Source: Qipengyuania proteolytica (GTDB lineage Bacteria > Pseudomonadota > Alphaproteobacteria > Sphingomonadales > Sphingomonadaceae). From it: 64,000 nucleotides of DNA. The stretch's first letter is position 1; each line of letters starts with the position of its first letter. The position numbers were made by a program, and so were the translations under genes. This document shows, in pieces, positions 17,602-26,101 of the stretch. Below the pieces are notes generated by a model, which was given only the letters and a program-made list of their open reading frames with translations, was not told where the DNA came from and made no database searches. The stretch covers positions 1,054,001-1,118,000 of the forward strand of contig NZ_JAIGNN010000001.1 of the NCBI RefSeq assembly GCF_019711565.1, written 5' to 3'.

Positions 17602-20600
17602 ATGAACACGCTCGCCCACTACAAGAAGGCCCTCCTTGTCACTGCCGCCTCCCTGCCGCTTGGTGCGCTTGCTTCGACCGCACATGCTCAGGTGACTCCC
17701 GACACTCCCGATGTGCGAAGTGTAGTGGATGAATACGGTGTCGATTTATCCTCGGGGCAGCTGCGTGTTCAGGGTTCCACCGTATCAATCGGAGGCGCTG
17801 AAGGACTCACGTTCGATCCCGGAGATGTAAACGGCGGATCGTGGCGTCATAACTACACTATCAATATGGTCACCGGCACGGTGAACGGTGTAGCGGTCGT
17901 ACGGGTGCAAATTGGCGAAAGCCGGCGCGACTTCAAGCTTGTCAGCGGTGTCTACCAACCGCTGGATGGCCTTCCCGGCACTTTGAACTCGACGGCCACC
18001 ATCTATACCGACGCAAACGGCGTGCGCTTTGAATTCATTAGCGGCCAGTCGTATTGGCTGGGTGAATTTCTCCACCGACTTGGCACCAAGATCATCTTTC
18101 CGGACGGGCGCCAACACACGCTGCAATATGCCATCAAGCGCTACACATACAGCTCAAGTTATGGTGGCGCCTTTTATGATGTCCCGCAGCTTCGATCGGT
18201 AACATCGAATAATTCCTACCAGCTAAAGCTGGAGTACGATCAAGCGAACCCGGGTCTCGGGGCCTCGATGTTCCCATCGAAGGTGATCGCGCTGAACTCT
18301 GCAACCGAATACTGTGACCCGGTCGCTGAAGTTTGTTCGCTCAATGGCGACTGGCCAAAGCTTGCGTATGGTGTCGACAATCTCGGCCGCTCGACGAATG
18401 TCTCGCGCTCAGGCAACACGATTTCGGTCAAGCGTCCGGGCGACAGTCAGCCTAGCGTCGTCGCGCAGGTCGACAGCAACAGTCGCGTCACCAGCCTCAC
18501 CCTCGAGAACAGCTATACCCGCAACTATTCCTGGTCGCAGATCGGATCCCTCTTGACGAGCGTGGCGAATGACGCGCTGGGTCGGCAAGCCACGACGGTT
18601 GTAGACACGAACCAGAATGTTATCACCTCGCACACCAATGCGGCCGGTAACGCGACGAACTACTCTTATGACGCCCAAGGGCGTGTCACACAAATCACCG
18701 CGCCCGAGGGCCAAAAAACCCAATTCGCTTATGATGCTCGCGGCAACGTCGTCACCAAGACGAAAGTGGCAGAGGCCGGGTCGGGGCAGGCGAACATCGT
18801 TACCTCGGCCGCATTTCCGGCTTCGTGCTCGAACGCGGTGACCTGCAACAAACCCACAAGCATCACCGACGCGCGTGGCAATACAACCAATTTCACCTAC
18901 GATGCCACTCATGGAGGCGTTACCCGGGTCCAGCGTCCAGCCGACAGTAACGGGCTGAGGCCGACCTTGGATGTCAGCTACACCTCTGTGGTAGCGCGGA
19001 CCCGCAATTCGTCAGGCGCGCTGCAGAACCAGTCAACCGGCATCATGCGGATCGATACCACCAGGCAATGTGCAACTGCGGTCACCTGCGCAGGCACGGC
19101 CAATGAGTTGATCGTCGACTACGATTACGACACTTCAATCGCCGAGAACGGTCTCGTCACGAGCGTTACATCGCGATCGGGTGACAATGCGGTTTCAAGC
19201 ATAACCCGCTATACCCACACCGACCTGGGGTTGATCGAAACAATGGATGGCCCCCTCGCCGGGACCGGCGATACGAGCACTTTCCGCTATGACGTATTGG
19301 GCCGTCAGACCGGCGCCATTGGACCCGACCCGGACGCAGCCGGCAGCCTTCCTCGTGCGGCCGTGCGCCAAACCCGTGACGGCTTCGACAACATTATCGC
19401 CACCGAAATTGGCACTGTGACCGGTACGACCGAGGCGGCATGGAGCGCATTCTCGCCGAAGGAAAAGTATGTATCCAATTTCGACATCTACGGTCGCCTC
19501 AGGAGCGAAGCACAGGTCGCAACAAGCGGGACCACTCAATACTCGATCGCGCAATATGGATACGATGCCGCGCTGAGGCTCGAATGCGTTGCACAGCGCA
19601 TGAATGCGCCGTTGACGACCACCGTACTGCCTTCGAGTGCGTGTGTTCCCATGGCGGAGGGTTCGTCAGGTCCGGACAGGATTATGCGACGTATCTTCGA
19701 CAATGTCGACCGCGTCGTAAAAGAACAGTCCGGCGTGGGCACTTCGTTGGCGCAGGACACGGCGGAGATGGCTTATAACCCCAATGGCACCGTTGCCTGG
19801 GTCGAGGATGCGAGCAACAACCGGACATCCTATGGTTATGATGGCTTTGACCGGACTACGCAGGTCATTTTCCCATCGAAAACAACGCCCGGTACTTCGA
19901 ACAGTGCTGACAACGAGGTGACGGGCTACGACGCGAACGGAAATATTACCTCCTTCAAGTCGCGTTCTGGTTCGACACTCGCTTATCAATACGACAATCT
20001 GAATCGACTGATCCAGAAAACTGTTCCCTCGCGAGCCGGCTTGTCGTCCACCCACACGCAGAACGTATTCTTCACATACGACCTTCTGGACCGCCGTCTC
20101 GGGGCGCGATACGGATCGAACAGCGGTGCCGGTCAGTCCATCGCCTACGATGCGTTGGGGCGCACCACCCAGGTTTCCGACAATTCGACCGGGGTTAACC
20201 GCATTGTCAGTTACGCCTACGATGCGGCGGGCAACGTTAACCGGCTGACCTTTCCCGACAATCAGTATATTTCGTACGATTACGACTCTCTGGGCCGCCT
20301 TTCGGGGGTTCGGCAACTCACCACCTTGCTCGGTAACCTCAATTACACCGAAGTCGGCCTGCCATCGCAGCTTGACTGGAGCTACCAGGCCGCTTCGAGC
20401 AACAAGCGGATCCTGGGTTACGATGCAGCAGGCCGCTTGGCGTCTCTCGCTCTCGACGGGCACGGTACCGCGTCCGATGTCACGTGGTCCTTCACCCGTA
20501 ATCAGGCCTCACAGCTAACGAGCGAGGCACAGTCCAATGATGCCTACTCCTGGAACGGCTTCGTTGCGCTAGCCCGCGACTACACCGACAACGGACTCAA

Positions 20601-21864
20601 CCAGTATACTACCGCCGGTGGCGCCAGCTTCTGCTATGACGTCAACGGAAACCTCACCGCCGACGGTTCGAGCGTCTACCTTTATGACATCGAGAACCGC
20701 CTGGTCGAAAAGCGCCTGCAAACCAACACAAATTGCAGTGCGCTGAGCTACACTGGCTCTCTGGTCGCGGCACTTAGGTATGACCCGCTTGGAAGGCTGA
20801 TCGAAGTGTCGGGCGGCCCGCAAGGCGTCCAGCGCTTCGTCTACAGCGGCGACGATCTCATAGCCGAATATGATGCCTCGGGCGCGATGCTGCGCCGCTA
20901 TGTGCACGGCGTCGACGGAGGCGACGATCCGTTGTTGATGTACGAAGGCGCGACCCAAGGGTCGGCGCAGCGCCGCTACTTGCATAGCGACGTTCGCGGA
21001 TCGATCGTGCTGGTCTCGAACTATCAGGGCGTCCCGCTGTATACCAATACCTATGACGAGTTCGGCATCCCCGATACCGCGACAGGTAACGACATCAGCA
21101 CCAAGGGGCGCTTCCGCTATACCGGACAGGTTTGGATCCCCGAACTCGGCGTGTATTATTACAAGGCTCGGATGTACTCGCCGACACTCGGCCGCTTCAT
21201 GCAGGTCGATCCGATCGGGTACGGCGATGGGATGAACATGTATGCCTATGTTCAGAACGACCCCGTGAATTCAAGCGATCCTACGGGGCTTTGTACGGTA
21301 TTTACGACCTATCGGACCTACAATGTCTCGGTAACCGTCGGTGGATACACCTCGACCGGAACTCGTACAATCGCGACCGGCTCCTCGACCCTTGGGTGCG
21401 ACGGCGGAGGCGACGGATCGTATGGAGGCACTGCTTCTACCGCTGGAATCATCGATGCAGCGGCTGCCGCAAGGGCACGCGGAGACCGGAAACTTGCCCC
21501 GGCTGGCGCAAATCAGGAAGACGAATTCGATTATGAACAGCTCGGCCAATGCTTGTTGGATCTCGCTGCCGGAGGCGTTGGAGGTCTCTTGGGCATCTCG
21601 CTAGCCGAGATGACCAGTGCCGCAGCTGACGACGCATACGACTACCGCAACCGTCGCCTGCCGAGTGATACCGCGGGCAGAAACCTTGAGAGGAGAGCCG
21701 CGAGCGACACCGCCAGGCGATTTGGTCAAGCATTCGTCAGGCAGATCGGCAATATCGCTGGTGCCACGCCGTGGGGCAGGATAGCTAAGGCTGTGATCGG
21801 AGCCGGTGCGGCCGGATTTGCTTCCTCGGCTTGCCGCGGGGTTGCTTCGGATCTGGTATCCTAG
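17602..21864 (+). CDS. Sec-exported RHS/YD-repeat protein with variable C-terminal tip
   Basis: A 1420-aa protein. It has a signal peptide (KALLVTAASLPLGALASTA, ending near AHAQ). A beta-rich N-terminal part follows (about 30-330). Many YD repeats of the form YDxxGR and YDAxGN lie between about 330 and 1150. An RHS core occupies about 1165-1230 (YTGQVWIPELGVYYYKARMY, GRFMQVDPIGYGDG, YVQNDPVNSSDPTGL). After DPTGL comes a 190-aa tip rich in Gly, Ala and Ser, with charged helices and Cys residues, that I cannot match to a known toxin. RHS proteins form a cocoon around a C-terminal toxin and cleave near DPxGL. Export by Sec, with no VgrG, PAAR or Tc partner nearby, is unlike the type VI class. 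ATG 17602 is chosen for the signal peptide. A small membrane protein follows at once. Confidence 0.85.
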   Translation: MNTLAHYKKALLVTAASLPLGALASTAHAQVTPDTPDVRSVVDEYGVDLSSGQLRVQGSTVSIGGAEGLTFDPGDVNGGSWRHNYTINMVTGTVNGVAVVRVQIGESRRDFKLVSGVYQPLDGLPGTLNSTATIYTDANGVRFEFISGQSYWLGEFLHRLGTKIIFPDGRQHTLQYAIKRYTYSSSYGGAFYDVPQLRSVTSNNSYQLKLEYDQANPGLGASMFPSKVIALNSATEYCDPVAEVCSLNGDWPKLAYGVDNLGRSTNVSRSGNTISVKRPGDSQPSVVAQVDSNSRVTSLTLENSYTRNYSWSQIGSLLTSVANDALGRQATTVVDTNQNVITSHTNAAGNATNYSYDAQGRVTQITAPEGQKTQFAYDARGNVVTKTKVAEAGSGQANIVTSAAFPASCSNAVTCNKPTSITDARGNTTNFTYDATHGGVTRVQRPADSNGLRPTLDVSYTSVVARTRNSSGALQNQSTGIMRIDTTRQCATAVTCAGTANELIVDYDYDTSIAENGLVTSVTSRSGDNAVSSITRYTHTDLGLIETMDGPLAGTGDTSTFRYDVLGRQTGAIGPDPDAAGSLPRAAVRQTRDGFDNIIATEIGTVTGTTEAAWSAFSPKEKYVSNFDIYGRLRSEAQVATSGTTQYSIAQYGYDAALRLECVAQRMNAPLTTTVLPSSACVPMAEGSSGPDRIMRRIFDNVDRVVKEQSGVGTSLAQDTAEMAYNPNGTVAWVEDASNNRTSYGYDGFDRTTQVIFPSKTTPGTSNSADNEVTGYDANGNITSFKSRSGSTLAYQYDNLNRLIQKTVPSRAGLSSTHTQNVFFTYDLLDRRLGARYGSNSGAGQSIAYDALGRTTQVSDNSTGVNRIVSYAYDAAGNVNRLTFPDNQYISYDYDSLGRLSGVRQLTTLLGNLNYTEVGLPSQLDWSYQAASSNKRILGYDAAGRLASLALDGHGTASDVTWSFTRNQASQLTSEAQSNDAYSWNGFVALARDYTDNGLNQYTTAGGASFCYDVNGNLTADGSSVYLYDIENRLVEKRLQTNTNCSALSYTGSLVAALRYDPLGRLIEVSGGPQGVQRFVYSGDDLIAEYDASGAMLRRYVHGVDGGDDPLLMYEGATQGSAQRRYLHSDVRGSIVLVSNYQGVPLYTNTYDEFGIPDTATGNDISTKGRFRYTGQVWIPELGVYYYKARMYSPTLGRFMQVDPIGYGDGMNMYAYVQNDPVNSSDPTGLCTVFTTYRTYNVSVTVGGYTSTGTRTIATGSSTLGCDGGGDGSYGGTASTAGIIDAAAAARARGDRKLAPAGANQEDEFDYEQLGQCLLDLAAGGVGGLLGISLAEMTSAAADDAYDYRNRRLPSDTAGRNLERRAASDTARRFGQAFVRQIGNIAGATPWGRIAKAVIGAGAAGFASSACRGVASDLVS

Positions 21865-21894
21865 GGATTGTTATTCAACGTGACAGATAAAGCC

Positions 21895-22239
21895 ATGCCC
21901 AAATTCATGTCCGTCATACGAGCAGGCTTGGTGCTAATTGCAATCTTTGCCATGATCTCCGATTATTTTGATAACCAGTCAAAAATCATGATCATTGCTG
22001 GATCATTTATTGCTCAAGGGATCTTGGTTGTTATTGGCAGCCTCATGCAGAATAGAGTTGGGATAGGCTATTATTTAAATCTGTTGGCTCCTTTTGTCGT
22101 TTTGCTGATAATAACTACGGCCATAATTTTGCTGGATTTTACAGTGCAGCCAATAATATTTTTCTTTGCTTGCGTCATTTTCATGGTGGCGTGGATTTCA
22201 TGGCAGGCCATGAGGCGTGACGAGGCCAGGTCGAATTAG
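21895..22239 (+). CDS. Small four-helix membrane protein, candidate immunity protein
   Basis: About 114 aa, with four hydrophobic segments (SVIRAGLVLIAIFAMIS, IMIIAGSFIAQGILVVIGSL, LLAPFVVLLIITTAIILL and IIFFFACVIFMVAWISW) and a basic/acidic tail. I know no family for it. The gene is AT-rich against its neighbours and starts within 31 bases of the RHS stop. That is the usual place of an immunity gene for an RHS tip toxin. Start choice is open: TTG 21868, GTG 21880 (AGGGA 12 bases before) and ATG 21895 are in frame. If it is an immunity protein, the toxin should act in or at the inner membrane. Confidence 0.6.
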   Translation: MPKFMSVIRAGLVLIAIFAMISDYFDNQSKIMIIAGSFIAQGILVVIGSLMQNRVGIGYYLNLLAPFVVLLIITTAIILLDFTVQPIIFFFACVIFMVAWISWQAMRRDEARSN

Positions 22240-22557
22240 GTTTCCTTCACATGGGCCAAATGCTTTCGGACTGACTGAAAAGCGTCGCCTCGTCCTTTTT
22301 TCAACCATCGGGGGCTGACGTGGCTCGCTCTCGGCATGGGGGGCGGCCGCAATTTGAGTGAGATGACGTAGGCGCAGTCTCGTCCATTGACTGTCGGAAG
22401 CTGCTGACGTGGCCCAACTTTCAGGACTGGCTGCATCATGCCGACGGCCATCAGGTCTGCGTCCCTTCCTCCGCGCCACCGGACCTGCCCGAATTGCCCG
22501 CTCGCGGAGTGCACGATGCGTTGACACGCATGGCAATTCGTCGGCAAGCACGGCCTC
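22240..22557. other. Gene-free stretch at the right edge of the RHS block
   Basis: 318 bases with normal to high GC. No gene, repeat or attachment site was recognised, and no copy of the tRNA-Ser 3' end was found by eye. It should hold the promoter of the acyl-CoA dehydrogenase gene. Confidence 0.4.
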
Positions 22558-23724
22558 ATGACGATCCCGGCAGCACGCAGCGACCATCCCGAAATCCGCG
22601 AAGCGGTCCGCGCATTGGTGCGCGAGTTTGGCGACGAGTATTTCCGGAAGGTCGACGAGGCGCGCGAGTATCCGGACGAATTCGTCACGGCACTTACTCG
22701 CGAAGGCTGGATGGCGGCGCTCATCCCCGAAGAGTTCGGCGGCTCGGGTCTCGGCCTGACCGAAGCCTCCATCATCATGGAGGAAATCAATCGCGCCGGT
22801 GGCAATTCGGGCGCCTGCCACGGGCAGATGTACAACATGAACACGCTGCTGCGCCACGGCTCGCAGGAGCAGAAGCAGCGCTATCTCCCGGCCATCGCCG
22901 AAGGGCGCATCCGGCTGCAGTCGATGGCTGTGACCGAACCGACCACCGGGACCAACACCACCGAACTAAAGACCCGCGCGGTGCGCAAGCGCGACCGCTA
23001 TGTCGTGTCGGGCCAGAAGGTGTGGATCAGCCGCATCCAGCATTCGGACCTGATGATCCTGCTTGCGCGCACGACCCCGCGCGATGAGGTGGCGAAGAAG
23101 ACCGAGGGTCTCTCCATCTTCCTCGTCGAGCTCGACAAGGCGATCGGCAACGGCATGGAAATCCGCCCGATCCGCAACATGGTCAATCACGAGACCAACG
23201 AAGTGTTCTTCGACGATCTCGAACTGCCGGCGGACTCGCTCATCGGCGAAGAGGGGAAGGGCTTCCGCTATATCCTCGACGGCCTGAACGCAGAACGCGC
23301 GCTGATCGCGGCCGAATGCATCGGCGATGGTTACTGGTTCGTCGAACGCGCAGCGGACTATTCGCGCGAACGGATCGTGTTCGACCGGCCCATCGGCAGC
23401 AATCAGGGCGTGCAATTCCCGATCGCCCAAGCCTACATGGAGGTGCGCGCCGCCGACCTCATGCGGTACGAGGCCTGCCGCCTGTTCGACGAAGGCCTGC
23501 CGTGCGGGGCGGAGGCCAACATGGCCAAGCATCTCGCCGCTGAAAGCTCGTGGAAGGCGGCCAACGCCTGCATGCAGACCTTCGGCGGCTTCGGCTTCGC
23601 CAGCGAGTACGACATCGAGCGCAAGTTCCGCGAAACGCGACTTTACCAGGTCGCCCCGATCAGCTCCAACCTCATCCTCAGCTTCGTCGGGGAGCATGTG
23701 CTCGGGATGCCGCGCTCGTTCTGA
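22558..23724 (+). CDS. Acyl-CoA dehydrogenase (helix-G glutamate type)
   Basis: A 388-aa FAD flavoprotein that introduces a 2,3-double bond into an acyl-CoA. It has the N-terminal helical domain, a middle beta domain with QSMAVTEPTTGTNTTELKT, and a C-terminal helical domain with FGGFGFASEYDIERKFRE. The usual C-terminal Glu position reads VAPIS, so the base is probably Glu246 in LNAERALIA. Isovaleryl-CoA and long-chain dehydrogenases also keep their catalytic Glu at this place. The substrate is not clear; no acyl-CoA neighbours are present. It stands alone, downstream of the RHS block. Confidence 0.9.
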   Translation: MTIPAARSDHPEIREAVRALVREFGDEYFRKVDEAREYPDEFVTALTREGWMAALIPEEFGGSGLGLTEASIIMEEINRAGGNSGACHGQMYNMNTLLRHGSQEQKQRYLPAIAEGRIRLQSMAVTEPTTGTNTTELKTRAVRKRDRYVVSGQKVWISRIQHSDLMILLARTTPRDEVAKKTEGLSIFLVELDKAIGNGMEIRPIRNMVNHETNEVFFDDLELPADSLIGEEGKGFRYILDGLNAERALIAAECIGDGYWFVERAADYSRERIVFDRPIGSNQGVQFPIAQAYMEVRAADLMRYEACRLFDEGLPCGAEANMAKHLAAESSWKAANACMQTFGGFGFASEYDIERKFRETRLYQVAPISSNLILSFVGEHVLGMPRSF

Positions 23725-23735
23725 CGCTTGCGCTA

Positions 23736-23770
23736 GCCAGCCGGCGATTGCCGCGCTAGCAATGGCTGGC
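23736..23770 (+). terminator. Possible hairpin after the acyl-CoA dehydrogenase
   Basis: GCCAGCC (23736-23742) pairs with GGCTGGC (23764-23770). The loop is long and there is no U-tract, so this is a weak candidate. Confidence 0.25.
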
Positions 23771-23790
23771 AGCTGCGGCAGAGGGGCCCG

Positions 23791-25758
23791 GTGACGGTGA
23801 TCGGCGAGACGGATGCTGAAGGGGGAACGCCGCGCAAGGTGTTCCTCAGCTATGCCCGCGCCGACGTCGAAGCGGCCCGCAAGGTCGTCGCCCTGCTCGA
23901 AGGTGGCGGGTTCGACGTCTGGTGGGACGGCCTGATCGAGGGCGGGGCGACCTACCAGCAGAAGATCGAGGAAGCTCTGGACAGCGCGGATTGCGTCGTC
24001 GTCCTGTGGTCGACCTCCTCGGTCGATTCCCATTGGGTGCGCGACGAAGCGGAAAGCGGGCGTGAACGGCACCGCCTTGTGCCACTCTCGCTCGACGGCA
24101 CCATGCCGCCGCTCGGCTTCCGGCAGGTCCAGATGATCGACGTCAGTCGCTGGAACGGCCGCCCGAATGCGCCCGAAGCCGAGCGCATACTGCTCTCGGT
24201 GTCGGCGCAATGCAGCGGCAAGTTGGACGAGCCGCATCATCCGGTTGCAACTGCGCCATTGCGACACGGTGTCTCGCGGCGTGCGCTGATTGCCGGTGTG
24301 GTCGGGATGGCCGGCGTGGCGGCCCTCGGCGCCTGGCAAGCGGGACTGTTCCCGATCGGCGATAGCGATAGCTCGCGTATCTCGATGGCCGTGCTGCCCT
24401 TCGCCAATCTCTCGGGCGACGAGGACCAGGCCTGGTTCTCGAGCGGCCTGTCGAACGAATTGCGTGCGGTGCTCTCGCGCAATCCGCGCCTGCGCGTCTC
24501 GGCGCCGACGACCTCGAACGCGCTCGATGAAGAGGGCGCGGACGAATTCGCCGAGGCGAAGCGGCTGGGGGTCGACAATATCCTGCGCGGCAGCGTCCAG
24601 CTGGCGGGCGAGACCATGCGCATTTCGGCGGAGGTCGTGCAGATCTCCGACGGGCTCGTACGCTGGGCCGACACCTTCGACCGCGCGCTCACCGATATCT
24701 TCGAACTGCAAAGCGATATCGCGCGTACCGTCGCGCTCTCGCTGATCCAGCAGATCGCCAGCGAGGAAGAAGCGCGGGAAAGCCTTGCCGAACAGCAGCA
24801 GGTCGGCGGAACCGACGATGTTGCGGCCTACGAAGCCTATCTGCGCGGCCATGCCTTCTACGATCTTTCTGCCGGTGTCGAAAGCGACCGCGCGGCGCTG
24901 GCGCAGTTCGATGCGGCGATCGTGGCCGATCCCGCCTATGCGGCCGCCCATGCGATGCGCGCGACCATGCTGGCAGCGGTCGCCAATGCGACCACCGACG
25001 CGAGCGAGATCGCGCGGTTCTACGACCAGTCGATCGCGGCTGCCCAGCGCTCGATCGAACTCGAGCCGCGGCTCGCCATCGGCCATCTCGCGCTCGGCTT
25101 CGCGCTCAACAATGGACGGCTCGACCGCAAGCGCGCCCGGCCGCATTACGAGAAGGCGCGCGAACTGGCGCCGCAGGATGCGGACATCCTGCGCTCTGCG
25201 GCGATCTTCTTCGGCTTCGGGCCCGAAACAAAGCTGGCCCGGCAGATGATCGACGATGCGATCGCCCTCGATCCGCTCAATGCGCGGGCTTACCGGACGG
25301 CAGGCTACGTCGCCTACATGGCGCACGACTACCCGCTGGTGATTTCCCGGATGGAGGAGGCGCTCGCGCTCAATCCCAAACTGGCCAGCGCGTATAACGC
25401 GATCGGCGCGGCTCTTTACGCGCAAGGTCGTTACGACAAGGCGATCGCGGCGTTCGAGGCTGAGCCGGTGGCAATTTTCAAGCACACCGGGCTCGCGATC
25501 ACGAAAGCCGCCATGGGCGACAAGGCCGGCGGTGAGACCGCATTGCAAGCGGTCGTGGACGAGTATGGCGATGCTGCAACCTACCAGCAGGCGCAGATCT
25601 TCGCGCAATGGGGCGATGGGGACACGGCCATGGAGAAGCTGGAGCAAGCTGTCGCCGGGCGCGATCCGGGCGTCTTGCTGGCGCTCAACGACCCGATGCT
25701 GGAGCCCTTGCGCGGGCGGCCCGATTTCGCACGATTGCTAAGGCGACTGACGTCATGA
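23791..25758 (+). CDS. TIR-domain, membrane-anchored TPR protein
   Basis: A 655-aa protein. The N-terminal TIR domain (about 14-140) has KVFLSYARADVEAARKV, FDVWWDGLIEGG and the run SSVDSHWVRDEAESG. Glu86 sits at the place of the catalytic Glu of NAD-cleaving TIR domains. One transmembrane helix follows (about 169-190, LIAGVVGMAGVAALGAW), then a FlgO/adenylate-cyclase-associated-type domain (about 195-320, MAVLPFANLSGDEDQAWFS). TPR-like repeats run to the end (about 335-650). GTG 23791 follows AGAGGGG. This layout is common in Sphingomonadales and is usually read as signalling; NADase activity is untested. The lipoprotein gene follows 40 bases later. Confidence 0.85.
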   Translation: MTVIGETDAEGGTPRKVFLSYARADVEAARKVVALLEGGGFDVWWDGLIEGGATYQQKIEEALDSADCVVVLWSTSSVDSHWVRDEAESGRERHRLVPLSLDGTMPPLGFRQVQMIDVSRWNGRPNAPEAERILLSVSAQCSGKLDEPHHPVATAPLRHGVSRRALIAGVVGMAGVAALGAWQAGLFPIGDSDSSRISMAVLPFANLSGDEDQAWFSSGLSNELRAVLSRNPRLRVSAPTTSNALDEEGADEFAEAKRLGVDNILRGSVQLAGETMRISAEVVQISDGLVRWADTFDRALTDIFELQSDIARTVALSLIQQIASEEEARESLAEQQQVGGTDDVAAYEAYLRGHAFYDLSAGVESDRAALAQFDAAIVADPAYAAAHAMRATMLAAVANATTDASEIARFYDQSIAAAQRSIELEPRLAIGHLALGFALNNGRLDRKRARPHYEKARELAPQDADILRSAAIFFGFGPETKLARQMIDDAIALDPLNARAYRTAGYVAYMAHDYPLVISRMEEALALNPKLASAYNAIGAALYAQGRYDKAIAAFEAEPVAIFKHTGLAITKAAMGDKAGGETALQAVVDEYGDAATYQQAQIFAQWGDGDTAMEKLEQAVAGRDPGVLLALNDPMLEPLRGRPDFARLLRRLTS

Positions 25759-25798
25759 TACCACGCGTTCGGTCGCTGTTCTGGAGAAGGGGGATTTT

Positions 25799-26041
25799 AT
25801 GAAGTCACTTGCTTTGCGCCTTGTTGCAGGATCGGCCGCTTTCGCGCTCGCCGGTTGCCAGCCCGCCGCCGAAGAGGCTCCGGTAGATGAGACCGTGAGT
25901 GAGCCCATGGAAGCCGAACCGACCGACGAGGCCGTAGCGCCCGAAGCGACGGGCGAAGCCATGGAAGGCGAAGAGGCCAATCCGGAAGACGACGGCCTCG
26001 ACGGCACGAGCAGCCCGATCAATCCCGACGCGGCGGAATAA
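25799..26041 (+). CDS. Small acidic lipoprotein
   Basis: An 80-aa protein with a lipoprotein signal peptide (AAFALAGC, lipobox LAGC, Cys20). The mature part is almost wholly acidic and low complexity (repeats of E, A, P, D). No family is recognised. ATG 25799 has GAAGGGGGA upstream. It may be co-transcribed with the TIR gene 40 bases before it. A terminator follows. Confidence 0.7.
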   Translation: MKSLALRLVAGSAAFALAGCQPAAEEAPVDETVSEPMEAEPTDEAVAPEATGEAMEGEEANPEDDGLDGTSSPINPDAAE

Positions 26042-26057
26042 GCGCCTGAACAAACAC

Positions 26058-26087
26058 GGGCCGGCGTGCAGTGCGCGCCGGCCCTTT
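26058..26087 (+). terminator. Terminator after the small lipoprotein gene
   Basis: GGGCCGGCG (26058-26066) pairs with CGCCGGCCC (26076-26084), followed by TTT. On the minus strand the tail after the stem lacks a U-run, so it works mainly for the plus strand. Confidence 0.75.
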
Positions 26088-26101
26088 CGCTGTCGTGACG
26101 C

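Noticed and set aside
15940-22557. Direct repeat of the tRNA-Ser 3' end as an attachment site
   Set aside because: By eye I found no second copy near the right edge, and there is no integrase gene. A computed repeat search could still show a diverged one.
22966-25647. 893-codon minus-strand ORF over the acyl-CoA dehydrogenase and TIR genes
   Set aside because: It overlaps two clear plus-strand genes with complete domains and shows no family motif.
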